From Paenibacillus azoreducens (GTDB taxonomy: Bacteria; Bacillota; Bacilli; Paenibacillales; Paenibacillaceae): a stretch of 64,000 nt of DNA. Positions 9,516 to 16,182 of this stretch are shown here, piece by piece. Location: assembly GCF_021654775.1 (NCBI RefSeq), contig NZ_AP025343.1:2633501-2697500 (forward strand), in the 5' to 3' direction. A program made the position numbers and the translations under genes. How positions within the stretch are numbered: the first letter of the stretch is position 1; each line of letters starts with the position of its first letter. The notes under the pieces were generated by a model that was not told the origin of the DNA, did not search any database, and saw only the letters and a program-made list of their open reading frames with translations.

Positions 9516-9558
9516 AAAGAGTGCTGTTCGTCTTAAAGACGGGCAGCACTCTTTGTTT
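9516..9558 (+). terminator. Terminator downstream of spo0A
   Basis: AAAGAGTGCTG (9516-9526) pairs with CAGCACTCTTT (9544-9554), with a smaller GTCTT/AGAC hairpin in the loop, then a T-rich tail. It lies 165 bases after the spo0A stop; the intervening sequence shows no supported gene. Confidence 0.85.
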
Positions 9559-9691
9559 GGATTAAAAAAATCGTGACGAAGTTGGTCTGTACATAATTGA
9601 CTGACATTTAATAAGGAAGGGAATTTGTTTTTATAAGGTCCAGAATGCTTGGCTATACAAGTTGGAACTTTTTTTGTACTGGATGAAGCAT

Positions 9692-9721
9692 GCATAACAA
9701 ATATTTGCCCAGCGCATAGTA
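9692..9721 (+). promoter_or_regulatory. SigG-type forespore promoter of sspH
   Basis: GCATA (9692-9696), an 18-base spacer and CATAGTA (9715-9721) match the SigG consensus (GnATR, 17-18 bases, CATnnTA). It lies 36 bases before the sspH start, as expected for a spore protein gene. Confidence 0.65.
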
Positions 9722-9757
9722 AAGACGAACTCTACTCAGTAAAGGAGGTCTTTCTGC

Positions 9758-9940
9758 ATGAATGTTCAAAGAGCACAAGAAATAGCGTCCTCTCCCGTTA
9801 TGGCGAATGTGTTGTGTGATGGGACTCCGGTCTATATTCAGCATGTGAACGAACAGAGTGAGACGGCACGCATTTATGCGCTGAACAATCCGGAAGAGGA
9901 GCGGGAAGTACCTTTATATTCGTTATCAGAGCAAGGTTAG
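9758..9940 (+). CDS. sspH: Small acid-soluble spore protein, H type
   Basis: A 60-residue protein beginning MNVQRAQEIASSP, the signature of the SspH minor SASP family found in the spore core. Like other family members it has a central YIQHVNEQ segment and an acidic tail. The gene has a strong AAAGGAGG ribosome site 10 bases before ATG and a SigG-type promoter, supporting forespore expression. These minor SASPs are not the DNA-protecting alpha/beta type; their precise role in the spore is unknown. Confidence 0.93.
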   Translation: MNVQRAQEIASSPVMANVLCDGTPVYIQHVNEQSETARIYALNNPEEEREVPLYSLSEQG

Positions 9941-9972
9941 GCAGATGAAATTAAAAGGAGGAGTTATTGAGG

Positions 9973-10143
9973 ATGGAGAAAAATGAACAGAAAGCCGTCG
10001 AGGCGGATCGTTTGAATTTTCATGACCAAACCGATGATGTAGTCCGGCATGTGCCTGCCACGACGGATGCCAGCGAAGCCGTTGCAGCCATCACCTCACA
10101 TATCAATAAATACGATGTACCGGATGAGTTGGAAGAAAAATAG
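9973..10143 (+). CDS. Small hypothetical acidic protein (56 aa)
   Basis: An open frame of 56 codons starting at ATG 9973, with AAAAGGAGGAG ending 9 bases upstream and only 32 bases after the sspH stop, so probably cotranscribed from the sspH SigG promoter. The product is hydrophilic and acidic with no membrane segment (contains DQTDDVVRHVPATTDASEAV). A strong terminator follows directly. I do not recognise a family; position suggests a spore-associated role, which is inference. An in-frame TTG at 9967 is too close to the ribosome site. Confidence 0.65.
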   Translation: MEKNEQKAVEADRLNFHDQTDDVVRHVPATTDASEAVAAITSHINKYDVPDELEEK

Positions 10144-10155
10144 CAAATGGCCGAG

Positions 10156-10187
10156 GCGCGCACAGGATATCCTGCTGCGCGCTTTTT
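10156..10187 (+). terminator. Terminator of the sspH unit
   Basis: Nested perfect stems GCGCGC/GCGCGC and CAGGAT/ATCCTG followed by TTTTT, beginning 12 bases after the stop of the 56-residue ORF. Confidence 0.9.
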
Positions 10188-10227
10188 ATATATGACGAAT
10201 AAAAGATCTTGATCTTGGAGTACACCT

Positions 10228-10287
10228 TTGCAAAATAAACCATATGTCCGTGGAGCCGCATTGGGAGCCATTGTCGATAAATATTGA
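10228..10287 (+). CDS. Candidate 19-residue peptide ORF
   Basis: TTG 10228 preceded by GGAG at a spacing of about 8 bases opens 19 codons (LQNKPYVRGAALGAIVDKY), ending 6 bases before a perfect terminator. The RGAALGAIV segment resembles the start of glycine-rich membrane proteins of the YtxH kind, so this could be a truncated remnant or a genuine micropeptide. The evidence is only its position between two terminators and the ribosome site. Confidence 0.2.
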   Translation: MQNKPYVRGAALGAIVDKY

Positions 10288-10293
10288 AAGCAG

Positions 10294-10326
10294 AAAACCT
10301 CTTTTCACAAAGAAAAGAGGTTTTTT
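10294..10326 (+). terminator. Rho-independent terminator
   Basis: AAAACCTCTTTTC (10294-10306) and GAAAAGAGGTTTT (10312-10324) form a perfect 13-base-pair stem with a 5-base loop and T tract; it precedes the phosphoesterase gene and would isolate it from the sspH region. Confidence 0.9.
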
Positions 10327-10386
10327 CGCAAAAGCGTAAAAGCCTGAGGTATAATTAAAAAACAACCATTAGGGAGGAAGTGGAAA

Positions 10387-10896
10387 ATGAGCCGTGTATA
10401 TGTAATTTCGGATCATCATTTTGGCCATCAGAAAATTATTGATTTTGAGTCCAGACCCTTCGGCACAGCGGAAGAGATGGATGAGTTTATGATTGAACGC
10501 TGGAATTCCGTAGTAACGAAACAGGACAAGGTGTTTCATCTTGGCGATTTTTCTTTTTACAATAAAGATAAAACCAAAACGATCGTGGAACGATTAAACG
10601 GACATAAGTTTCTGATTATGGGCAATCACGACCGCGGGCGGAGCAAAGCCTGGTGGCTGGATGCCGGTTTTGATGAAGTAAGCGAATATCCGCTCGTGTA
10701 CCAGTCTTTTTTCATCTTGTCGCATGAACCGCTTTATATGAACAAACACATGCCTTACGTTAACATCCATGGCCATATCCACAGCCAAAAATACGAAGGG
10801 CTTCATTATTTCAACGCCAGCGTGGAACATTGGGATTACAAACCGATTTCTTTTGAAGAAATCAAAAGCAGTCTGGTGCCAAACGAAGAACAATAA
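10387..10896 (+). CDS. Calcineurin-like metallophosphoesterase
   Basis: A 169-residue protein with the full metal-binding set of the calcineurin-like superfamily: SDHHFGH (residues 8-14), GDFS (near 53), GNHD (near 79) and GHIH (near 128). Compact members of this length include YfcE/MJ0936-like phosphodiesterases and phage-type phosphoesterases; the substrate cannot be deduced. The conserved motifs are all intact, so an active dinuclear metal enzyme is expected in the cytoplasm. AGGGAGGAAG lies 7 bases before ATG. It stands alone between a terminator and a separately expressed secreted protein gene; a possible 25-codon frame follows after one base but is weakly supported. Confidence 0.88.
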   Translation: MSRVYVISDHHFGHQKIIDFESRPFGTAEEMDEFMIERWNSVVTKQDKVFHLGDFSFYNKDKTKTIVERLNGHKFLIMGNHDRGRSKAWWLDAGFDEVSEYPLVYQSFFILSHEPLYMNKHMPYVNIHGHIHSQKYEGLHYFNASVEHWDYKPISFEEIKSSLVPNEEQ

Positions 10897-11039
10897 CATG
10901 ATTGAAGTCAGGATAAAAGACCCGCTGGAAAAGGTTACAATCTTTTGGCTGGATAAGTATATGAAAACCATTTAGTATAAAAGTAACAAATATACAAGCA
11001 TACACTGAAGCTATGCTTTTCTTAGAGAGGAGCTTCACG

Positions 11040-11891
11040 TTGATATATAAGAAATGGATCATCGCTGCTTCAACCGCGGCGGTTGTAATTTTATCCGGGA
11101 CTTCAATCATGGCCTTGGCCAAAGACAATCCAATCAAAATCATGCTTAACGGCACGGAACTGGTTACTTCCAAAGGCGTGCAAAAAGTAGATGGGGCGAT
11201 CATGCTGCCTATCAAAGAGTTTGGCGAACTTTTTGGCAAAGACGTCTCTTTTGACGAGAAGAACAACACCGTAAGCATCAATAATCAAGCAGGCGTAATG
11301 GTGGCCGAATCTGAGGACAAAACCGTCCGCATTTCAGGTGATAAAACCGAATCCGGAACCTTTGAACATTTAAAACTGGAGACCCCCGTTTTCACGCGCA
11401 GCATACCTGGATATAGTGTGACGAATCCGAGCTATGCTCCGCAAATCATTAGCGAGGATTTAAACGGTAACGGCAAAAAAGAAACCGTCATCATTTTAAC
11501 TACTGGATATGGTACCGGTGTTTACCAGTCGAATGTTCTTGTGTATAATGCGGAAGGGGAAGAGCTGCATGTAGAAGATGGCAATACGGCGTTTTTGAAG
11601 CAGTTTAGCGGGAGCTTTACAAGTGAAGGTCTTGAGCTAATGGTACAGGGCACCCGTTACGAGATTCCTTCCGGGCTTGTTTTGTCGGAGGCGGGCCAAT
11701 TAAACAGCGCACCGGGGATTGGGAGCATCCTGCAATATGCAGTGGAGGACGGCGTTTTAACGGCCACGACAGCGGTCCAGATCTCTCCGGCAGAATATGT
11801 GGGGGACTTAAAATTAAAATATTCTTTTAAAAACGGCCTGTTTCAGGCCGGAAATGCAAGCTTTGAGATATATCCGGAATATCGTTCTTAA
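11040..11891 (+). CDS. Secreted copper-amine-oxidase-N (stalk) domain protein
   Basis: About 283 residues. An N-terminal signal peptide (about 1-27, ending near SIMALAK) is followed by a stalk domain of the copper amine oxidase N-terminal type (about 30-85: IMLNGTELV...IMLPIKEFGELFGKDVSFDE), a module common in Paenibacillus exported proteins. The C-terminal part contains DLNGNGKKETVIIL, an EF-hand-like or FG-GAP-like repeat core. No catalytic motif is recognised. TTG 11040 follows AGAGAGGAG by 7 bases and is preferred to ATG 11013, which lacks a ribosome site. It is probably a cell-envelope or spore-envelope protein. Confidence 0.8.
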   Translation: MIYKKWIIAASTAAVVILSGTSIMALAKDNPIKIMLNGTELVTSKGVQKVDGAIMLPIKEFGELFGKDVSFDEKNNTVSINNQAGVMVAESEDKTVRISGDKTESGTFEHLKLETPVFTRSIPGYSVTNPSYAPQIISEDLNGNGKKETVIILTTGYGTGVYQSNVLVYNAEGEELHVEDGNTAFLKQFSGSFTSEGLELMVQGTRYEIPSGLVLSEAGQLNSAPGIGSILQYAVEDGVLTATTAVQISPAEYVGDLKLKYSFKNGLFQAGNASFEIYPEYRS

Positions 11892-11892
11892 G

Positions 11893-11990
11893 GTGCGATC
11901 AAAAAAATGATAGACCATTCGATTTACCGAAAGTAGCGTAATTACGGGCATTTTTCGTGCAAATCCGATTCACTATTTTTTTGGTCGCGC
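11893..11990. repeat. Long-range inverted repeat in the intergenic region
   Basis: GCGATCAAAAAAAT (11895-11908) is the reverse complement of ATTTTTTTGGTCGC (11975-11988) except for one T-G wobble, enclosing about 66 bases. It fills the gap between the stalk-domain gene and the MBL lipoprotein gene and may act as a terminator-like structure or be an inserted palindromic element. Confidence 0.55.
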
Positions 11991-12012
11991 TAAAGCGCAG
12001 GAAAGGAAGTTT

Positions 12013-12906
12013 ATGCGAACATCCAAGAGTACATACGCAATCATTTTTTCATTATTGGCCGGTATTTTTTTATTTGTTTTTTCGGGCTGTTCTTTGGAAT
12101 TATCTGATGCAGGTTCGGCAGATCAAGCCGACGGCAAGCAGCAGGGCAAGCAGCTTAAGGTTTATTTTCTGGATGTCGGACAAGGCGCTTCGCAGCTGCT
12201 GGTTACTCCTTCAGGCAAAACGATGCTGATCGATGCGGGGAATAACGACAAGGAGCAGAAGATGCTGGATTACATGAAAAAGTACCGTATCGACAAGCTT
12301 GATGTCGTCATCGGCACGCATCCGGACGCGGATCATATCGGAGGACTTGATAAAGTCATTGACCATATTCCTGTCGGTGCGATCTACATGCCGAAGGTCC
12401 AATCCAATACGAAAACCTTTGAATCTCTGCTCATATCGATCAAAAACAAGGGACTGAAAGTTAAAACGGCAAAATCCGGCTTGTCCTGGGACCTCGATGA
12501 TCAGGTTCATGTGGATATGCTTGCGCCAACAGGCACTTATGAGGATACGAATAATATGAGCGCCGTTGTGAAGGTTACTTACGGGCAAAACTCGTTCCTT
12601 CTGACAGGCGATGCGGAAGCGGAAAGCGAAAAGGACATGATCGCATCAGGTGCGAACCTGCAAGCGGATGTCCTGCTTGTGGGTCACCATGGGTCCAATT
12701 CATCCACAACCGCGAAATTTTTGAAACAAGTTCACCCTAAATATGCCGTGATCCAGGTGGGCGAAGGCAACTCTTACGGACATCCGAAACCCAAGGTATT
12801 GGATCGCCTGCAGCAGCAGGGGGTCGAAGTCTACCGAAATGACAAGCAGGGGACGGTTGAAGTAACCTCGGACGGCAGATCCATTCATATTGCCACAGAA
12901 AGGTAG
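12013..12906 (+). CDS. MBL-fold lipoprotein related to the ComEC C-terminal domain
   Basis: A 297-residue lipoprotein: hydrophobic leader with lipobox FSGC (lipidated Cys near 26), short linker, then a metallo-beta-lactamase fold. The zinc-binding motif HPDADHIGG (near 103-111), DVGQGAS at the domain start, LLTGDAE and VGHHGSN match the ComEC/Rec2 competence-protein C-terminal hydrolase, but the ComEC membrane channel is absent, so this is a stand-alone extracellular hydrolase, plausibly a nuclease. AAAGGAAG is 4 bases before ATG. It overlaps or abuts the DUF3006 gene, a pairing frequent in Bacilli. Confidence 0.88.
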   Translation: MRTSKSTYAIIFSLLAGIFLFVFSGCSLELSDAGSADQADGKQQGKQLKVYFLDVGQGASQLLVTPSGKTMLIDAGNNDKEQKMLDYMKKYRIDKLDVVIGTHPDADHIGGLDKVIDHIPVGAIYMPKVQSNTKTFESLLISIKNKGLKVKTAKSGLSWDLDDQVHVDMLAPTGTYEDTNNMSAVVKVTYGQNSFLLTGDAEAESEKDMIASGANLQADVLLVGHHGSNSSTTAKFLKQVHPKYAVIQVGEGNSYGHPKPKVLDRLQQQGVEVYRNDKQGTVEVTSDGRSIHIATER

Positions 12907-12914
12907 TGGAACAT

Positions 12915-13136
12915 GTGAAAGTATCTACTGGAATTATCGAAGGTTTTGAAGGAGATTACTGCAAAATCGAATTGAACGGAAATGTTCAAGCGGTGCCAAA
13001 AACGCAAGTTGATCCCAAAGCGAAACGCGGGGATGTCGTCGAATGGAGCGGGGGGAAGTGGATCCCGAACCCTGCTCTGACCCGGGAACGAAGCGCGGAA
13101 ATCAAAAAATTGATGGATGATGTTTGGGAGGATTGA
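12915..13136 (+). CDS. DUF3006 domain protein
   Basis: About 73 residues forming a small beta-rich domain: GIIEGFEGDYCKIELNG followed by a GDVVEW turn, typical of DUF3006. Members are characteristically encoded directly downstream of MBL/ComEC-like proteins, as here, suggesting a functional partner of unknown role. GTG 12915 has AAAGG about 11 bases upstream; GTG 12906, overlapping the upstream stop, lacks proper spacing but would be translationally coupled. The protein has no signal peptide, so unlike its neighbour it appears cytoplasmic. Confidence 0.8.
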   Translation: MKVSTGIIEGFEGDYCKIELNGNVQAVPKTQVDPKAKRGDVVEWSGGKWIPNPALTRERSAEIKKLMDDVWED

Positions 13137-13184
13137 CGCTGGCGGGTGATGGACCTGACTAGAGTAAGTGAAGTGAGAAAAAGG

Positions 13185-13389
13185 TTGCGAAAGTACATCT
13201 TTTTATACGTCACAATTATCTCGCGCCAGGAATTCCTGCAAAAGTGCATCTATTGATGTGATTGAGCTCGTGTTTGATAGATATCGGTTAAAAAGCTTGC
13301 ACTTTCACATCAATTTACTTAAAATAATTTATTTTTCGCTGAAAAGCCTGCACTTTTGCAACAATTCTATAAGTGCAGGCTTTTCAGCG
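13185..13389. repeat. Intergenic element with four TGCAAAAGTGCA-like motifs and a 19-bp hairpin
   Basis: Copies of the motif lie at 13185-13200 and 13236-13251 (forward) and 13297-13311 and 13347-13364 (reverse), so the whole region can fold on itself. At its right end CGCTGAAAAGCCTGCACTT (13337-13355) pairs perfectly with AAGTGCAGGCTTTTCAGCG (13371-13389). It fills the convergent gap between the DUF3006 gene and the cupredoxin gene and could also act as a bidirectional terminator. No protein gene was found in 13137-13485. Confidence 0.65.
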
Positions 13390-13485
13390 TATGTAACACG
13401 TAAATAACGGATCTGTACACCATTTTGCCGCCGCGCGCAGATCCCTGCGCTCAAGTGTTTGGTGCTGCATGACGGGGGTCCGTTT

Positions 13486-13863
13486 TTATTCTTCCACGAT
13501 CAGCTTGCCTTTCATATCGCCATGACCCGCACCGCACATAATGGAGCAGTCAAAGTCAAAGGTTCCGGCTTTATCCGCCGTGAATACTTTTGAACCGTCT
13601 CTTGTCAGGTTGATTTTGTATCCGGAGATTTCCAGACCATGAGCGCCATTCGTATTTTTGAGCACGAGTTTTATTTTTTCGCCTTTTTTCACTTTGATCT
13701 CGGAAGGCGTGAATTCAAAGCTTTTGGCACTAACGGTAATTTCTCTGGCATCTTTGTCTGACGGCGAATCGGATGCGTTATTGGAGCTGGAGTCATTGCC
13801 GCAGGCTGCAAGCATGGCTGCAGAAAGTACCGCGACTGCGAACAAGGAAAATGCTTTTTTCAT
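13486..13863 (-). CDS. Cupredoxin lipoprotein with CuA-type site
   Basis: A 125-residue exported lipoprotein: lipobox LAAC with lipidated Cys21, a Ser/Asn/Asp-rich linker (22-40), then a cupredoxin domain. The ligands match a binuclear CuA centre as in cytochrome oxidase subunit II: His75 (GAHGLEI), Cys106 and Cys110 (CSIMC), His114 and Met117. There is no membrane helix hairpin and no other oxidase gene nearby, so it is a stand-alone CuA or copper-handling protein rather than subunit II. A GGGGAG ribosome site stands 6 bases before ATG and a good SigA promoter lies upstream. Confidence 0.85.
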   Translation of the reverse strand: MKKAFSLFAVAVLSAAMLAACGNDSSSNNASDSPSDKDAREITVSAKSFEFTPSEIKVKKGEKIKLVLKNTNGAHGLEISGYKINLTRDGSKVFTADKAGTFDFDCSIMCGAGHGDMKGKLIVEE

Positions 13864-13929
13864 TTTTTTCTCCCCTTATTGAATATGGTGGAATTAAGGC
13901 TAAATTTGCGGACTTGTTTACAAAAAACG

Positions 13930-13958
13930 AGTTTACGCCTCTCCCTAAAATGTGTCAA
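13930..13958 (-). promoter_or_regulatory. SigA promoter of the cupredoxin gene
   Basis: On the minus strand TTGACA (13958-13953), a 17-base spacer and TAAACT (13935-13930). It stands 67 bases upstream of the cupredoxin ATG. Confidence 0.7.
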
Positions 13959-14024
13959 TATATATTTTTATATAATAATGAGTATAAAATAATAGCATCT
14001 TTTGACTAATTCGTCTATATATGC

Positions 14025-14056
14025 AAAAAAGCTCTTCCTGTTTGAAGAGCTTTTTC
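14025..14056 (-). terminator. Terminator downstream of tdk
   Basis: AAAAAAGCTCTTC (14025-14037) pairs with GAAGAGCTTTTT (14044-14055) around a 6-base loop; the A and T flanks make it functional for tdk transcription on the minus strand. Confidence 0.85.
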
Positions 14057-14060
14057 CATT

Positions 14061-14651
14061 TCATTGTACCTTATGTGGGGGAACAAAACAGTTCCGGCAT
14101 CGGGGCTCGTAATCATCGGAATCACCGATCAGGATAATCGAACCGAGCGGGGCTGGCTTGCCGTTGACGATCCGTTGGGTAAAGACAGCTTCCGGACTGC
14201 CGCAAACAGCGCAAAAAGCGGTAAGCTGCTGAATGTCATCGGCCATCGCAAGCAATCCTCCGATAAATCCGAATTCTTTGCCCCTGTAATCCATATTTAA
14301 TCCGTCCACGATAACATGTTTGCCCTGATAAGCCAGTTCTTCGACCAAAGCCAGAATCGGTTTGTTAAAAAACTGCACTTCATCAAATGCGACGACGTCG
14401 GCATCGGCGGTTTCCTTAATGATTCGGGCTACGACTTCATCGGTCAAACGTTTTGGAATCGAGATGGCCGGCAGGCGATAGCCGATGCGGCTGACAATTT
14501 CATCCTTCGCATAGCGCTGATCCTCAGCCGGTTTATAGGCTACCAGCTTTTTCCGTCCGTATTGGACCAGCTTTTGGCATCTGCGTATCAGTTCACCTGA
14601 TTTTTCGCTAAACATGGGTCCCGTGATTACGGTTATCCGTCCTTTATTCAC
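14061..14651 (-). CDS. tdk: Thymidine kinase (type II) with altered P-loop
   Basis: Salvage enzyme phosphorylating deoxythymidine with ATP. About 196 residues from GTG 14651, which follows AAAGGAG by 7 bases; length agrees with the family. Family features: N-terminal phosphate-binding loop, DEVQFF (catalytic Glu region), zinc-ribbon CAVCG and CRNC, and the lasso segment VFTQRIVNGKPA. The P-loop reads GPMFSEKS (residues 11-18) where the family has GPMFSGKS/T: the invariant Walker A glycine is Glu, changeable by one transition (GGA to GAA). This may weaken or abolish activity, or be tolerated in a divergent subfamily. The gene is monocistronic with its own terminator. Confidence 0.85.
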   Translation of the reverse strand: MNKGRITVITGPMFSEKSGELIRRCQKLVQYGRKKLVAYKPAEDQRYAKDEIVSRIGYRLPAISIPKRLTDEVVARIIKETADADVVAFDEVQFFNKPILALVEELAYQGKHVIVDGLNMDYRGKEFGFIGGLLAMADDIQQLTAFCAVCGSPEAVFTQRIVNGKPAPLGSIILIGDSDDYEPRCRNCFVPPHKVQ

Positions 14652-14840
14652 TTTTATGCTCCTTTCCCATTTGAAACCAGGTCCTATTACAGGATGAAGA
14701 ATCACGAAAAATGGCGACTTTTATAGAGTACCATAATCTTCTGAGAGTGGCTATATACTTCTCTCGAAACTGGCGTAAACCGGGCGGAAAGTGGTAAGGT
14801 TAGAGATAGATAGTCTATGCATTGACGGAGGAATGTTTAC

Positions 14841-15056
14841 ATGTTTGAAAAAATGGAAAGATATCAGAATCGAATTAAGGAACTGGAGGAGGAGCTGAAG
14901 CAGGTTCCGGAAGTTCGGGAGCTTTTGGATGAACTGCTGCAGGACTTGCATGAAACGACTCGGCAAAATCATGCCCTGCGCAGAACCATTTTAAAAAGTT
15001 CAAGCAGCAAGGAATCAAGAATGTCCACCAAACTAAGGGATGCGCTATACGAATAA
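14841..15056 (+). CDS. Small coiled-coil hypothetical protein
   Basis: A 71-residue hydrophilic protein whose first 45 residues show heptad-like spacing (RIKELEEELKQVPEVRELL, then further leucines), so a coiled coil is likely, followed by a basic serine-rich tail. No signal peptide or membrane segment is present. GGAGG sits 9 bases before ATG, giving good translational support. Divergent from tdk. I do not recognise a family. The next 160 bases hold an AT-rich promoter-like tract (TATAAAAT near 15145) serving the following gene. Confidence 0.65.
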   Translation: MFEKMERYQNRIKELEEELKQVPEVRELLDELLQDLHETTRQNHALRRTILKSSSSKESRMSTKLRDALYE

Positions 15057-15217
15057 AATCTGTTTTATTGAGATTATGCTTTCAGCGGGAATCTGCTGCC
15101 CCTTAGCAAGTATGCCCGAGATACATTTTTCTTTTTATTTTTTTATAAAATACACCAAATTCATCCGGCTGTTATATGCTGTAACAGGAGTACATCAGAC
15201 GATGGCGGGGTGATCTA

Positions 15218-15544
15218 GTGAGCCAATCCAGAAAAAAACCGCAGAGCAAATACAAAGCTCCCCCGAAGAAGAAGCCGCTTCAGACCTCGGTAGCGGCTAC
15301 GGAATTAAGTCCGCAGCAGATTGCCGTCATTGCCGGGCTTCTCTCGGGTTTTTTTGTGGTGGAATCCGTACTGTATAACCGCTTTAACGAGCTGAAAGTA
15401 ATACTGACCAGCACTTCGCTGACGGAACTGCCGGTATTGGGGAACAAAGAGAGGGAAGAAAAGGAGGATATACCTCTAGATGTTATTGCGAGCGAAACGG
15501 ATTCGCAATCCGCGGCAGCGCCCGTTGTTTTCCGGAAAATTTAA
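15218..15544 (+). CDS. Hypothetical protein with a lysine-rich N-terminus and one hydrophobic segment
   Basis: About 108 residues from GTG 15218, 6 bases after GGGGTGA. The N-terminal 25 residues are strongly basic (many Lys/Pro), then a short hydrophobic stretch (about 34-48, IAVIAGLLSGFFVV), then a charged tail rich in Glu and Ser. It may be a small DNA- or membrane-associated protein, but no family is recognised. It ends just before a GC-rich terminator that separates it from the convergent DUF2627 gene. Confidence 0.6.
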   Translation: MSQSRKKPQSKYKAPPKKKPLQTSVAATELSPQQIAVIAGLLSGFFVVESVLYNRFNELKVILTSTSLTELPVLGNKEREEKEDIPLDVIASETDSQSAAAPVVFRKI

Positions 15545-15585
15545 AAGGCCCCGCCACGGTCGAAAAATGCGGCGGGGTCTTGCGC
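15545..15585. terminator. Bidirectional terminator between convergent genes
   Basis: AAGGCCCCGCC (15545-15555) pairs with GGCGGGGTCTT (15571-15581) with one G-U pair; it lies between the 108-residue gene and the convergent DUF2627 gene. Confidence 0.8.
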
Positions 15586-15587
15586 TT

Positions 15588-15887
15588 TTATGGGGTAGGC
15601 TGGGCAGGCGGCTTCGGTTTTCGTTTTTCTTTGAACCTTGGCCCGACGTAATTCCGTTTACGGTCGCGGAACAAAATCCATCCCCCGAGAAAGCTCATGC
15701 CGACGAGAAACATCAGCAGGCCGAGTCCAAAATGCCCCCATTCAAACACGGGTGTTACATCCGTATTTCCGTGATCCGAATAGAACCAGAATATGGCGTC
15801 TTTCATAAATAAAAAACCTGTCATCGCCATCAATCCGGGGATCACCAGAATCAGGATGGCAATGAAACGGGAAATGATTAATTTCAT
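15588..15887 (-). CDS. DUF2627 membrane protein
   Basis: A 99-residue membrane protein with two transmembrane helices: about residues 5-28 (FIAILILVIPGLMAMTGFLF) and 52-73, with GGWILFRDRKR at the membrane exit. This layout and the VIPG and RDRKRN segments match the DUF2627 family (YqzF-like). In Bacilli this gene usually sits near the bkd operon, as it does here, divergently transcribed from lpdV. The function is unknown. The start ATG follows GGAAGGG by 9 bases. Confidence 0.8.
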   Translation of the reverse strand: MKLIISRFIAILILVIPGLMAMTGFLFMKDAIFWFYSDHGNTDVTPVFEWGHFGLGLLMFLVGMSFLGGWILFRDRKRNYVGPRFKEKRKPKPPAQPTP

Positions 15888-16021
15888 ATTTAAAATTCCC
15901 TTCCTGTCGTACTTATTTACATAATCCTATCATAACGTTTTCATGGGCTCCAGTCTATTCCCGCGGCAATCCATTTGGCGGCGGTTTGTAATGAAGAAAA
16001 AAGCGAGTACAATAAAAAGAT

Positions 16022-16107
16022 AAGTAAAACATCCATCGACGTAGTCTTTCAGAAGACAGACAACGTTTAAAGATTGTTACCCTTGCGCTACAAGGATGTT
16101 TGAATTG
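16022..16107 (-). repeat. Module B repeat, inverted copy
   Basis: Read on the minus strand it contains CTGTCTTC, then TACGTCGATGGATGTTTTACTT, the same order as the copies at 30.8, 44.0 and 46.8 kb (first segment quoted as separate motifs). The outer stem AAACATCC/GGATGTTT is perfect (16027-16034 with 16093-16100). It lies in the divergent gap between the DUF2627 gene and lpdV. Confidence 0.65.
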
Positions 16108-16182
16108 TTTTAGTATCAATAAGCAGTTTGTATGGCATATGCGGTTTGCTCAAAAATTAAGGATAGATGATGGGGGATGGAC

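Noticed and set aside
9358..9576. A 72-codon open frame downstream of spo0A.
   Set aside because: No ribosome site, runs through the terminator, and the product is compositionally unlike a protein of this organism.
10898..10975. A 25-codon frame one base after the phosphoesterase gene.
   Set aside because: No convincing ribosome site and no sign of conservation that can be judged from one sequence.
16140..16160. A sigma-54-like GG/GC pair upstream of lpdV (TGGCAT...TTTGCT), suggestive of BkdR/SigL control.
   Set aside because: The GG and GC elements are 14 bases apart instead of the required 12, and no enhancer gene is nearby.
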